A stretch of DNA of 64,000 nt, taken from NCBI RefSeq assembly GCF_027923385.1, contig NZ_BSEC01000003.1, positions 139,326-203,325 on the forward strand. Direction: 5' to 3'. Shown piece after piece: positions 54,930 through 62,973 of the stretch. The first letter of the stretch is position 1. The number at the start of each line of letters is the position of its first letter. Both the position numbers and the translations under genes were made by a program. The stretch is from Methylocystis echinoides. Lineage in GTDB: Bacteria > Pseudomonadota > Alphaproteobacteria > Rhizobiales > Beijerinckiaceae. The notes under the pieces were generated by a model that searched no databases, had not been told where the DNA came from, and saw nothing but the letters and a program-made list of their open reading frames with translations.

Positions 54930-55508
54930 TCACGCCGCCGAGGGCCAGACACGGTCCTGGAAGACCTCGTCCACCGGCGTATGGAAGACGTGATTCGTAT
55001 AATTGCTGATCGTCTTGACGCTGATGGCGAGGATGATTCCGAGGATATTTTTCTCGTCGTATCCCGCAGCGAAGAACGCCCTGGCATCCGTTTCGTCCGG
55101 GCGTCCCCGCTTTTCCAGCATGACCCGGGTGAATTCGGCGAGCGCCTGCAACTTCCCATCGGGAATGGGACGTCCGTCACGAATGGCCTCAGTCACATCG
55201 GGCGGAACTTTCGACATCTTGTCGGCGACGAAGCTATGCGCCGCCATGCAATAGTTGCAGCCGTTCCAGTGACTGACTGCGAGGAAGATCACTTCCTGCT
55301 CGAGGGGCGTAAAGCGGCATTCCTGACGAAACGCCGCGTAGCCTGAGGCGTAGGCTTCGCACAGCGCCGGCTCATTGGCCATTGCCCCATACATCTTTGG
55401 GACAAAGCCCATCTGCCTTTTCGCCGACTCCAGCAGGCTCCTGGCCTTTCCCGCCGTTGTCTCGATCGTGAGGAAAGGCAAATCCTTAATGGCGTATGCG
55501 TTGCTCAT
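54930..55508 (-). CDS. Carboxymuconolactone decarboxylase/AhpD-like peroxidase-related protein
   Basis: 192 residues from ATG 55508, with AGGAG ten bases upstream; a longer start lacks this. The AhpD-like motif EVIFLAVSHWNGCNYCMAAH (CxxC with following His) supplies the thiol pair used for peroxide or alkylperoxide handling. Helical bundle, no signal peptide. It follows the tautomerase gene by 16 bp on the same strand, both divergent from an HxlR regulator, a common redox or quinone-stress arrangement. The exact substrate is unknown. Confidence 0.88.
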   Translation of the reverse strand: MSNAYAIKDLPFLTIETTAGKARSLLESAKRQMGFVPKMYGAMANEPALCEAYASGYAAFRQECRFTPLEQEVIFLAVSHWNGCNYCMAAHSFVADKMSKVPPDVTEAIRDGRPIPDGKLQALAEFTRVMLEKRGRPDETDARAFFAAGYDEKNILGIILAISVKTISNYTNHVFHTPVDEVFQDRVWPSAA

Positions 55509-55524
55509 TGCAGTTGCTCCTGAA

Positions 55525-55740
55525 TCATCGACTTGCGAGACGACGAAGATCGACATCTGTCACGGGCCGACCGCCTACGCCCCAAGCTCCGGGCGCGACG
55601 TCTTCGACAATGACCCAGGTCACGTCCCTCAGGCCTTCGCCTTCGACGGCCAGAACAGCTTCCGTCACCTTCGAGATGAGCTCCTTCTTCTGGTCGGGCG
55701 TCAGATAGCCTCCAACCCCCTTGATGTTCACGAGTGGCAT
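55525..55740 (-). CDS. 4-oxalocrotonate tautomerase-family enzyme
   Basis: 71 residues from ATG 55740 (AAAGGAG upstream). The mature protein begins with Pro after Met removal (MPLVNIKGVGGYLTPDQKKE), the catalytic base of this superfamily, and has the expected beta-alpha-beta length. VTWVIVEDVAPGAWGVGG holds the usual turn region. It acts on enol/keto compounds; the natural substrate is unknown. First gene of a two-gene operon with the AhpD-like protein. Confidence 0.88.
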   Translation of the reverse strand: MPLVNIKGVGGYLTPDQKKELISKVTEAVLAVEGEGLRDVTWVIVEDVAPGAWGVGGRPVTDVDLRRLASR

Positions 55741-55856
55741 GCCGCTGCTCCTTTGATTTAGCTTCAATGGAGCCATTTCCTCATGTATTTGCGAATCTCA
55801 CAAGTAGGCACTAATATTAGCTATAGTCACAAATTTGATACCATTGGAGCGGACAC
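55741..55856. promoter_or_regulatory. Divergent promoter region of the tautomerase and hxlR genes
   Basis: A 116-bp AT-richer gap. It includes TCACAAGTAGGCAC and TAGTCACAAA, related but not symmetrical blocks that could serve the HxlR protein encoded next door. Assignment by context. Confidence 0.4.
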
Positions 55857-56252
55857 ATGAGGAAGCAGCGGCACGAGGCCTATACATGTTGCCCTCTGGA
55901 GGCGGCGCTGGATGTCATGGGCAGCAAATGGAAGGCGACGATCCTGTTTCGCCTCCTCGAGGGCACGAAGCGCTTCAATGAACTTCGCAGGATCATGCCA
56001 AATGTTACGCAGAGAATGCTGACTCTTCAGCTCCGCGAACTCGAAGCCGATGGCATGATCATGCGGAAGGTTTTCGCGGAGGTGCCCCCCAAGGTCGAAT
56101 ACTCCTTGTCGGACCTTGGCAGGACCTTGGAGCCATTGCTGCGTGAGCTGTATGATTGGGGTCAGACGCACATACATCGAAAGCAGCCGGAAGACGATCC
56201 AGAGCCCGCTTCAAGCCCGCCTGAAAAGGAAGCCCGGCTCGCTAGCCGCTAG
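55857..56252 (+). CDS. HxlR-family transcriptional regulator
   Basis: 131 residues, GGAG upstream of the ATG. The HxlR winged helix is clear: CCPLEAALDVMGSKWKATIL, RFNELRRIMPNVTQRMLTLQ (recognition helix) and AEVPPKVEYSLSDLGRTLEP (wing). An N-terminal Cys pair could sense thiol stress, as in other HxlR members that control quinone or aldehyde genes. Likely represses the divergent tautomerase/AhpD-like operon. Confidence 0.9.
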   Translation: MRKQRHEAYTCCPLEAALDVMGSKWKATILFRLLEGTKRFNELRRIMPNVTQRMLTLQLRELEADGMIMRKVFAEVPPKVEYSLSDLGRTLEPLLRELYDWGQTHIHRKQPEDDPEPASSPPEKEARLASR

Positions 56253-56287
56253 GCGACGCCATTTCTCGTCGCCGAGGGTCAAACGGC

Positions 56288-56869
56288 ATGTCTAATCAGA
56301 GAGAGATCGGCGCGAAGCAGGCGCGTGAGGAACGCTGGCGGCAATTGATGCGCGCTGCTCAGGACGGCGACAACGCCGCCTATGCTGCGTTGCTCTCCGA
56401 GATCCTTCCTGTCCTGCGCAGAACGGTTTCCTACAAATGGCCGAGCGCTCCTGACACTGAAGACGTCGTTCAGGAGATTTTGCTGTCGGTCCATACCGTT
56501 CGCCACACTTTCGATCCCGCGCGACCCTTTATGCCCTGGCTCATGACAATCGCGACGCGTCGCATGATCGACGCGGCGCGCCGGCGAACGGCTCGATCCT
56601 CAAATGAAACGACGGTCGATATAATGCCCGAAACATTCTCGGGAGATGCGGCGAAGAATGAACAGGAGATCAGTGATGATCAAGACGCGATCCGACGTGC
56701 GCTGGCGCAGTTGCCGGACGGGCAACGTGAGGCAGTGGAGCTGATGAAAGTGCAAGGTTTGTCGCTTCAGGAGGCGTCCGCCGCAACGGGCAAGAGCGTG
56801 GCGTCGCTGAAGGTCAGCGTGCACCGGGCGCTGAAGGCCATGCGTGACATGTTGAAGAGAGAAAGCTGA
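56288..56869 (+). CDS. ECF RNA polymerase sigma factor (SigF-like)
   Basis: 193 residues; GAGGG before the ATG. Region 2 (ILPVLRRTVSYKWPSAPDTE, DVVQEILLSVHTV, RPFMPWLMTIATRRMIDAAR) and region 4 (LAQLPDGQREAVELMKVQGL, SLQEASAATGKSVASLKVSV, HRAL) are complete. The following DUF1109 anti-sigma makes this the SigF/NrsF pair type known from Caulobacter, which answers heavy-metal and related stress. Two GTAACC-N16-CGAA promoters 3 kb downstream are its likely targets. No such motif lies before sigF itself. Confidence 0.92.
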   Translation: MSNQREIGAKQAREERWRQLMRAAQDGDNAAYAALLSEILPVLRRTVSYKWPSAPDTEDVVQEILLSVHTVRHTFDPARPFMPWLMTIATRRMIDAARRRTARSSNETTVDIMPETFSGDAAKNEQEISDDQDAIRRALAQLPDGQREAVELMKVQGLSLQEASAATGKSVASLKVSVHRALKAMRDMLKRES

Positions 56870-56874
56870 CGACG

Positions 56875-57540
56875 ATGAAATCGGAAGAACTTGCTCGTCG
56901 TCTCGCCGCAAGCGCCAGGCCCGTCCAACGTCTGCCGCATCCGATATGGCGCGCCATGATGTGGTTCGTTTTTTCTCTGGCCTATGCGGGAGCGCTGGTG
57001 CTCGTCATGGGACTGCGCACGGATTTCTCCGCTCGGATCGCCGAGCCGCGATTCGTAATCGAACTGTCCGCCGCCGTCTTGACGTCGATGATGGCTGCGG
57101 CGGCCGCATTCTGCTCGACCTGCCCCGGCCGGCCGATATGGGAGCGTCTGGCGCCATTCCCATTCTTATTGGTCTGGCTGGCGTCCCTGGGCGAAGGTTG
57201 CTGGCGTGATTGGTCGCTGCATGGATTACCGGGTCTCGCCGTTCAGCCGGAACTCAGCTGCTTCTGGAAGATCGTCATCTCGAGCGCGCCGCCTGCGATC
57301 TTGATCCTGCTCATGGTTCGCCGAGGGGCGCCGATTGCGCCCTATCTGACGACGGGCCTTGCGACGCTCGCCGCAGCGTCCTTGGTCGCGGCGGCGATGC
57401 TCCTATTTCATCGGCAGGAGTCGAGCATCATGGTGCTGATTTGGCAGTTCGGCTCGGTCATCGTCTTGTCTGGATTTACCGCTTTCTTCGGCCGCCAGAT
57501 TCTCGGCTGGCGAACGATCGATATTCCCTCGCTTGAATAG
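56875..57540 (+). CDS. nrsF: NrsF-type (DUF1109) membrane anti-sigma factor
   Basis: 221 residues, 5 bp after the sigma gene. A short cytosolic N-terminus (ELARRLAASARPVQRLPHPI) that would hold the sigma factor is followed by six hydrophobic helices. Cys residues sit in the membrane/periplasm side (FCSTCPGRPIWE, EGCWRDW, LSCFWK), positions consistent with metal or oxidant sensing by this family. Known NrsF proteins release SigF under metal stress; transfer of that role here is inference. Confidence 0.9.
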   Translation: MKSEELARRLAASARPVQRLPHPIWRAMMWFVFSLAYAGALVLVMGLRTDFSARIAEPRFVIELSAAVLTSMMAAAAAFCSTCPGRPIWERLAPFPFLLVWLASLGEGCWRDWSLHGLPGLAVQPELSCFWKIVISSAPPAILILLMVRRGAPIAPYLTTGLATLAAASLVAAAMLLFHRQESSIMVLIWQFGSVIVLSGFTAFFGRQILGWRTIDIPSLE

Positions 57541-57640
57541 GAGGTGCGGAATTGTCCGCATTCGAGCGCATCATCGATAAAGCCGCGAAAGTCGAACGCC
57601 ATCTATCACCGGTTTGACGATCTGAAAATAGGTTGAAACA

Positions 57641-58423
57641 TCAAATCTCTGGGCGTAGACATCTGTCTTTCGATAAAAGTCGGACGACGAGCCCGTCAGC
57701 GAACCATTGCGCAAGAAATTGACTCGCTAGTACCGCTGTGCCTTCGCTCGAGTCGAAAAATTGCAGCAGGGAACAGATCTCAGCAAAGGATTTCCCCGCC
57801 GCCGCTTCAATCAGGGCAAGGCGCTCTTGCGGCGCGACAATTCGATACGAGGACTGGTTATCGGCGCTGCGCCAAAAAAGAACGTGTTCTTCGCCCTCCT
57901 GGATCGGCGGCAACTCTTCGCCGTCCCGCGCCGCCTCATATCGCGCCGCGGTTCCGGTAGCGAGATCCAGCAACTCCCAGCTGGGATGGAATGCGAAGGA
58001 AACTACCACGCTGGCCAGCGTGTCGAGCGAGAGTCTTGGCCCGTCTGCTGCGTCGAACGCATTGGCGAGCGCGCGTTCGAAGCGGGCCATGTCGATCGCC
58101 TGCACGTCGTTTGCCAAACGGGCCCAATCTCTCATGAACTCGGGTAGGCGCGCGCCATACCAACGCGCGTTTGTGACATGCGACGGCGCGGAGACAATAT
58201 AGGCCTCGACCAGCGCACCGAACATTTGGTCATCGAGGTAATTGCGCAGGACCGGGTAATCGTTGGAGAGAAACTCCGCGAGTCGCAGGCGGTACGCGTT
58301 GTGGTAGATCGCAAAGAGTGTTGAGGCGTCCGTCCTCTTTGAGTCAGCGACACAATCGGGCGCAGCTGAACCTTCGCTCAGAATTCCGGCTTGAAACCTT
58401 TCTTGCAGTTCAGCGAGCGTCAT
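57641..58423 (-). CDS. bufC2: BufC-type (DUF2063) partner of the MNIO enzyme, operon 2
   Basis: 260 residues from ATG 58423, overlapping the bufB2 stop (ATGA) and preceded by AAAAGGAG. It opens [16 protein letters not shown] and has [20 protein letters not shown] and [20 protein letters not shown], the DUF2063 N-terminal signature. DUF2063 proteins bind the DUF692 enzyme and its precursor during post-translational modification of Cys residues. Last gene of the leftward operon bufA2-bufB2-bufC2. Confidence 0.88.
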   Translation of the reverse strand: MTLAELQERFQAGILSEGSAAPDCVADSKRTDASTLFAIYHNAYRLRLAEFLSNDYPVLRNYLDDQMFGALVEAYIVSAPSHVTNARWYGARLPEFMRDWARLANDVQAIDMARFERALANAFDAADGPRLSLDTLASVVVSFAFHPSWELLDLATGTAARYEAARDGEELPPIQEGEEHVLFWRSADNQSSYRIVAPQERLALIEAAAGKSFAEICSLLQFFDSSEGTAVLASQFLAQWFADGLVVRLLSKDRCLRPEI

Positions 58424-59265
58424 GCGGCCGTCTCCTTTTGAGAATGAACCGCTGCGGCGCAAATCGCTCTTGCGCGGTTGAGTTCGGCGACGAGCTCACC
58501 AAAGGGCGGAAAATTATCGTCTCGCTCAATCATGGTCGAGATTTCGCCGAATCGACGGCAGACGCGCTCGTAAAGTCGCCACACCTCCTCGCACACCGGC
58601 TGGTCATGCGTGTCGATCTTATGTGTTCCCAAATCGGAATGTCCCGCGAGGTGAAGTTGCACGACACGGTCCAAGGGAATGGCGTCGACGTACTGTCGCG
58701 CGTCAAAGCCGTGATTGAAGGCGGAGACAAAAATATTGTTCACGTCCACAAGCAGCCAGCAGTCGGCGCGTTCAGCCATTTCCTGGATGAATGTCCATTC
58801 GTCCATCTCGGACTCGCGGAACGTCACATAGGTTGACGCATTCTCGATCGCGATCCTTCGCCCGAGATAGTCCTGCACGCGCCTTATTCGTTCGACAACG
58901 TGCTTGAGCGCCTCGGATGTGTAGGGGACCGGCAGGAGATCGTGCAGGTTCACGCCATGAATGCCCGTCCAGCATAGGTGATCTGAAATCCAGTCGGGCT
59001 CGAACCGATCGGCGAGCTGCTTGAGGGATTTGAGATAGTCGAAGTCAAGCGGGTCCGTGGATGCGATCGACATCGAGACGCCATGCATCACGATAGGATA
59101 CTCGGCTCGAACACGCTCGAGCATTGCAAGGGGACGCCCACCCGGCACGAGATAATTTTCCGTGATGATCTCCAGCCAATCCACATTGGGCCGGGCTTCG
59201 AGAAGATCCGGGTAATAAATGGGCCGCAGACCGAGGCCAAAACCCAGGGACGATGGCGTGCTCAT
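58420..59265 (-). CDS. bufB2: BufB-type (DUF692/MNIO) multinuclear iron oxidase, operon 2
   Basis: 281 residues from ATG 59265 ([20 protein letters not shown]). A longer in-frame start would overlap bufA2 and is rejected; a start 17 codons upstream is possible. TIM-barrel DUF692 motifs with metal-binding His/Asp/Glu are present: [78 protein letters not shown] and [14 protein letters not shown] enzymes modify Cys residues in ribosomally made precursors. The substrate is expected to be BufA2, encoded just upstream. Confidence 0.9.
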   Translation of the reverse strand: MSTPSSLGFGLGLRPIYYPDLLEARPNVDWLEIITENYLVPGGRPLAMLERVRAEYPIVMHGVSMSIASTDPLDFDYLKSLKQLADRFEPDWISDHLCWTGIHGVNLHDLLPVPYTSEALKHVVERIRRVQDYLGRRIAIENASTYVTFRESEMDEWTFIQEMAERADCWLLVDVNNIFVSAFNHGFDARQYVDAIPLDRVVQLHLAGHSDLGTHKIDTHDQPVCEEVWRLYERVCRRFGEISTMIERDDNFPPFGELVAELNRARAICAAAVHSQKETAA

Positions 59266-59303
59266 GTCGAATGTCTCAGCTGCGGTCGGCAGAATGCAGA
59301 TTC

Positions 59304-59324
59304 GGGCGGACATTATGTCCGCCC
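59304..59324 (-). terminator. Hairpin between bufA2 and bufB2
   Basis: GGGCGGACA pairs perfectly with TGTCCGCCC over a three-base loop, in the 74-bp gap between bufA2 and bufB2. No U-run follows. It could stabilise the bufA2 message or partly terminate, letting precursor be made in excess of enzyme. Confidence 0.55.
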
Positions 59325-59339
59325 AAAGATTACGCTCGA

Positions 59340-59600
59340 TTAGCCCACCGTGCCGCCCTGCGCCTCGCAGGCGGCGTTCGACTTCGCAGGGAGCCAGCCC
59401 TGGCCCTTGCATGAATTCTGGCCCTTGCATGCGCTGCTTGTCGTCTGGCAGGCGCTTTGTCCCTTGCAGGCGTTGATGCCAACGCAATGCACGGATTTCA
59501 TGGCCTTTTTGGCGACAGCGGGCGTCGAGGCGGCGCCGCTGAGCGCCAGCGCAATCGCCGCCGCGGCAAGTGTTGAGCCAGTAACGATATTCGCTTTCAT
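59340..59600 (-). CDS. bufA2: Bufferin-like Cys-rich precursor peptide, type 2
   Basis: 86 residues; GAGGAG precedes the ATG. A signal peptide (about 1-30, [20 protein letters not shown]) directs export. The mature part has six Cys (39, 45, 51, 58, 64 and 78) in a repeated CKGQ pattern: [15 protein letters not shown] and [14 protein letters not shown]. It lies first in an operon with DUF692 and DUF2063 genes, the bufferin arrangement, where modified Cys bind copper in the periplasm. It is distinct from the type 1 precursor 0.6 kb away. Confidence 0.88.
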   Translation of the reverse strand: MKANIVTGSTLAAAAIALALSGAASTPAVAKKAMKSVHCVGINACKGQSACQTTSSACKGQNSCKGQGWLPAKSNAACEAQGGTVG

Positions 59601-59670
59601 TTGAATCTCCTCGTTGATCCGCGCACATAAAGAGGCGGCGCTAGCCCCTTGGAAGGCCGACGGATCATTC

Positions 59671-59696
59671 TTCGGAGGATGGTCGAGGAAGGTTAC
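59671..59696 (-). promoter_or_regulatory. SigF-type ECF promoter of the bufA2 operon
   Basis: The minus strand reads GTAACC (59696-59691), 16 bases, then CGAA (59674-59671), about 70 bp before bufA2. This is the -35/-10 pattern I recall for SigF-dependent genes of Caulobacter. It is exact and has a twin on the other strand. Confidence 0.82.
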
Positions 59697-59851
59697 AGAT
59701 CACACGCTGACATATCCTCATTGTGTGTGAGTTGGGTTCTGCTGCTTTGACGCGACGCTGGTAATGGCCGGTTTCCTACGGGTCGGCGGTCAAATCGCAT
59801 TTCTAATGCCCTGAGACGCATGCGCTACGAGTCGAACGCGCGCTTACTCCT

Positions 59852-59877
59852 GTAACCTTTCATTCCCGGGGATCGAA
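59852..59877 (+). promoter_or_regulatory. SigF-type ECF promoter of the DUF2892-bufA1 operon
   Basis: GTAACC (59852-59857), 16 bases, CGAA (59874-59877), about 60 bp before the DUF2892 ATG. Same motif and spacing as the divergent site at 59671-59696. No other intergenic copy was noticed in the window. Confidence 0.82.
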
Positions 59878-59937
59878 GGATCTCATGCAAACGTTCTTTC
59901 GCCAAAAGAACGTCACTCGCCATCGAAGAGGTCAATC

Positions 59938-60135
59938 ATGTTTTACGTCAAAAACGTGCCCAGCTGGGAGCGCGCATTTCGCATTGTCATGGGAGTAGGC
60001 CTTCTCGCAGCGGCCTTGCTGCATTTCGGTTCGACGCCAATGGGTTGGCTCGCTGGCGGCGCGGGCGCGATGGCGATGATGAGCGGGCTCATGGGTTTCT
60101 GCCCCGCCTGCGCGCTCGTCGGCAGGAGAATCTGA
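59938..60135 (+). CDS. DUF2892/YgaP-like membrane protein
   Basis: 65 residues; GAGGTC before the ATG. An N-terminal amphipathic start (MFYVKNVPSWERAFRIVMGV) is followed by two hydrophobic helices and a C-terminal Cys pair (GLMGFCPACALVGRRI), the DUF2892 signature. First gene after the SigF-type promoter and 94 bp upstream of bufA1, so it belongs to the bufferin regulon here. Cys may bind metal or transfer sulfur. Confidence 0.85.
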   Translation: MFYVKNVPSWERAFRIVMGVGLLAAALLHFGSTPMGWLAGGAGAMAMMSGLMGFCPACALVGRRI

Positions 60136-60229
60136 CGGCGATATCATTCAAGAGCAAGCAGCGTCGGGGCGAAGCGCGTAGTAAGCGCTTCGTCGCGGAT
60201 ACGACCGACCTTTGTTTTGGAGACTGCGA

Positions 60230-60514
60230 ATGACAGACCTGAAAAGACAATCGGGGGTTCTGATCGCCGCGGCGTTTGCCGCTGCACTGTCGGCTGTTGA
60301 AGACGCCGCTGCGGCCAAGGGCGACCAGGAGAAATGCTTTGGTGTTTCTCTCAAGGGCAAAAATGACTGTGCGGCAGGGCCTGGCACGACCTGCGCAGGA
60401 TCCGCCACCAAGGACTATCAGGGCGACGCATGGAAATACGTCGCCAAGGGAACCTGCGCGTCGATCACGACTCCGAAGGGTAAAGGCAGTCTGGAGCCCA
60501 TCGCCAGCAAATGA
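60230..60514 (+). CDS. bufA1: Bufferin (DUF2282) precursor, type 1
   Basis: 94 residues from ATG 60230 (TTGGAG upstream). Signal peptide about 1-28 ([20 protein letters not shown]). The mature part has four Cys (36, 47, 55 and 76) in the DUF2282 pattern: [46 protein letters not shown]. Bufferins are Cys-modified peptides that buffer periplasmic copper. Followed by bufB1 after 66 bp. Confidence 0.93.
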   Translation: MTDLKRQSGVLIAAAFAAALSAVEDAAAAKGDQEKCFGVSLKGKNDCAAGPGTTCAGSATKDYQGDAWKYVAKGTCASITTPKGKGSLEPIASK

Positions 60515-60580
60515 TCCCTTTGCGCGACTGCCGCAGACACCAACTGGCTGCGGCAGTCCCGCAATTCGTCGGGGGTGCCA

Positions 60581-61492
60581 ATGTTCCTGGATGATCGCTA
60601 TATGCAAGATCGTCGGCTGGCGACAACGCTTCCCGCGCGCGCTGGGGTCGGCTTCAAAAGCCAGCATTTTACCGACATCATCCGTTCAAGCCCAGATATC
60701 GGCTTTTTCGAAATTCACGCGGAAAATTTCATGGGCGCCGGCGGCCCGCCGCACGCGCAGTTATCGCGCCTTCGCGCGGATTATGCTCTGTCGGTGCATG
60801 GCGTCGGCTTGTCGATTGGCGGCGCAGAGCCGCTCGATTCCCAACACCTCGAACGCCTCAAGACGCTTGTCGATCGCTATGAGCCCGACTCCGTCTCCGA
60901 GCATCTCGCCTGGGCGTCGCATGGAATGAATTTCCTGAATGATCTGCTGCCGGTTCCCTATGACACAGAGACCTTGAATAGCATCGTGTCGAATATCCAA
61001 GAGATTCAGGAGAAGTTGAACCGGCGCATACTGGTCGAAAATCCGGCGACCTATCTGGAATTCGAGACCTCGACATTCTCGGAAGTCGAGTTTCTGGACG
61101 AGATCGCGCGCCGAACCGGCTGCGGCCTGCTCCTCGACGTCAGTAATGTCCATGTCAGCGCGGTCAATCACCGCTTCTCTGCCGACGCGTATATCGACGC
61201 CTTTCCGGTGACGCTTGTTGAAGAGGTTCACCTTGCCGGCTTCTCATGCGACAGCGACGATCTCGATCAACCCTTGTTGATCGACACACATTCCGGACCA
61301 GTTGCAGAGGAAATCTGGGCGCTCTATCAGCGCGCGCTGTCGCGCATCGGGCCGATCGCCACGCTCATCGAATGGGACAATGACATGGCCTCATGGAATA
61401 TGCTTCATGCGCAGGCGCGCCGCGCAGAGGCTATGCTTGCTGCGCGGCGAAAGATTGAATCGCAGCTTTTGGAAGGCGCGTCCGCTCCATGA
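60581..61492 (+). CDS. bufB1: BufB-type (DUF692/MNIO) multinuclear iron oxidase, operon 1
   Basis: 303 residues from ATG 60581 (GGGGGT upstream; GTG 60575 is an alternative). TIM-barrel motifs: ARAGVGFKSQHF, FFEIHAENFMGAGG, SVHGVGLSIGGAEP, SEHLAWASHGMNFLNDLLPV, ILVENPATYLEF, LLLDVSNVHVSAVNHRF, EEVHLAGFS, LLIDTHSGPV and LIEWDND. These supply the iron-binding and substrate residues. It is expected to convert BufA1 Cys residues to a copper-binding heterocycle; chemistry is transferred from the family. Confidence 0.94.
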   Translation: MFLDDRYMQDRRLATTLPARAGVGFKSQHFTDIIRSSPDIGFFEIHAENFMGAGGPPHAQLSRLRADYALSVHGVGLSIGGAEPLDSQHLERLKTLVDRYEPDSVSEHLAWASHGMNFLNDLLPVPYDTETLNSIVSNIQEIQEKLNRRILVENPATYLEFETSTFSEVEFLDEIARRTGCGLLLDVSNVHVSAVNHRFSADAYIDAFPVTLVEEVHLAGFSCDSDDLDQPLLIDTHSGPVAEEIWALYQRALSRIGPIATLIEWDNDMASWNMLHAQARRAEAMLAARRKIESQLLEGASAP

Positions 61493-62232
61493 ATTCCGAT
61501 GAATATACGGTCTTTACGAATGCGCTGCTCGATCCGGGAGCGTGTCCGCCGAGCGGGTTGAAGGCCTGGCATAAGGGGTTCGTCACAAAACGCTTTTCGG
61601 TCTATCGCAACAATGTCGTCTTCGGGCTGATCAACGCGCTCGCCGAACGCTTTCCGGTTTGCCTGCGTCTGGTCGGCGCGGATTTCTTCGGTGCGATGGC
61701 GAAATCATTCGTCCGTTCGTCGCCGCCAAAATCGCCGATCCTCGTCGAATATGGCGAGGACTTTCCGGGGTTCGTCTCGACGTTCGAGCGGGCCCGTGAA
61801 CTGCCCTATCTCGCGGATGTCGCGCGTCTCGAATGGGCGATCGGCCGCGCCTACCATGCGGCCGACGCGACGCCGCTCTCGCTCGAGTCCATTCGGGCAA
61901 TCCCTGCGAATTCGCTCGGGGAAGCCATTTTCACTCTTCACCCCTCGGTGCAGATTGTCTCGTCGCGTTTTCCGATCCTGTCGATATGGTCGACAAATAC
62001 GTTCGATACAGCAGTTCAGGAAGTCAGTCTTTATCGAGGCGAGGACGTCTTGGTTCTGCGCCCGCATCTCGAAGTCGAGGCGCACCTTCTGCCGCCCGGG
62101 GGATTTTCGTTCGTCTCGGCGCTGATCAAGGGCGGGACAGTGTCCGCCGCCAGCTCGGCGGCCCAACTCGATTTGCCAGCGTGCTTTCGTCTGCTGTTCT
62201 TGGCGGAAGCGATTACAGCGATCAGCGCGTGA
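61489..62232 (+). CDS. bufC1: BufC-type (DUF2063) partner of the MNIO enzyme, operon 1
   Basis: 247 residues, overlapping bufB1 by ATGA. The N-terminal DUF2063 region (FVTKRFSVYRNNVVFGLINA, ALAERFPVCLRLVGADFFGA, MAKSFVRSSPPKSPILVEYG) recruits the precursor to BufB. The C-terminal domain is more variable. It differs strongly from BufC2, indicating two separately evolved sets rather than a recent duplication. Confidence 0.92.
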   Translation: MNSDEYTVFTNALLDPGACPPSGLKAWHKGFVTKRFSVYRNNVVFGLINALAERFPVCLRLVGADFFGAMAKSFVRSSPPKSPILVEYGEDFPGFVSTFERARELPYLADVARLEWAIGRAYHAADATPLSLESIRAIPANSLGEAIFTLHPSVQIVSSRFPILSIWSTNTFDTAVQEVSLYRGEDVLVLRPHLEVEAHLLPPGGFSFVSALIKGGTVSAASSAAQLDLPACFRLLFLAEAITAISA

Positions 62233-62285
62233 AATCGCCCCCGGGCCATTTCTAGTCGCAACAATTCGAAAGGACTGACGACGCA

Positions 62286-62810
62286 ATGAGAGCCTTCTAC
62301 AGACTGGCCGACCTTCTTAATGCAATTCCCTATGCGCTGATCGCGCTGTTCCTCCGTATCGTTGTCGCTCGGCCATTTTTCATCTCGGGACAGACCAAGG
62401 TCGAGGGTCCGACAGTCGGTCGCGAAGTCTTTGGCGTCGATCTCAGCATGACTCTGCCGACCTCGTTGCGCGACGCCGCGGTTGACCTATTCGCCGACGA
62501 ATACAAGCTGCCGTTTATCTCCCCGGAGCACGCCGCCTATCTGACGGCGGGACTGGAATTTCTGTTGCCGGTCCTGCTCGTGCTGGGTCTTATGACGCGG
62601 GTCTCGGCCCTGGGACTACTCATGATCACCATGGTGATCCAGCTCTTCGTCTACCCCGACGCATGGGGGTCGGCACATGCCTATTGGGTAGGTTTGCTGC
62701 TTGTCCTCATTGCGCGCGGCGCAGGAGGAATTTCACTGGACAGCCTGGTGGTTTCTCGAGTCTCTTCAAGAATAGGCGTGTCGCCAGACGCAAACCGTCT
62801 CCTGGGTTGA
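62286..62810 (+). CDS. DoxX-family membrane protein
   Basis: 174 residues; AAAGGA before the ATG. Four hydrophobic helices with the DoxX pattern (LIALFLRIVVARPFFISGQT, then HAAYLTAGLEFLLPVLLVLG and LMTRVSALGLLMITMVIQLF). DoxX proteins often close bufABC operons, where they are thought to support redox or quinone-linked steps. 53 bp after bufC1, same strand. Confidence 0.9.
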   Translation: MRAFYRLADLLNAIPYALIALFLRIVVARPFFISGQTKVEGPTVGREVFGVDLSMTLPTSLRDAAVDLFADEYKLPFISPEHAAYLTAGLEFLLPVLLVLGLMTRVSALGLLMITMVIQLFVYPDAWGSAHAYWVGLLLVLIARGAGGISLDSLVVSRVSSRIGVSPDANRLLG

Positions 62811-62973
62811 GGCCTTGGGTCAATCGAGCAAGGCTCGACAACCGATCGCGGGAACTCTCTCTGTAACGCTGGGATAGGATCAACTATGGCGACCACGCGT
62901 TTTCCAAAGCCGTTGGACAAGAGCGAACATCCGTCTCGCCGACTGGTGCTCCTCGGCTTCTTGCAAGGACTAG

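Noticed and set aside
59266..59628. Extension of bufB2 to 59628 (402 codons)
   Set aside because: It overlaps bufA2 out of frame and has no DUF692 similarity; the domain starts at MSTPSS (59265).
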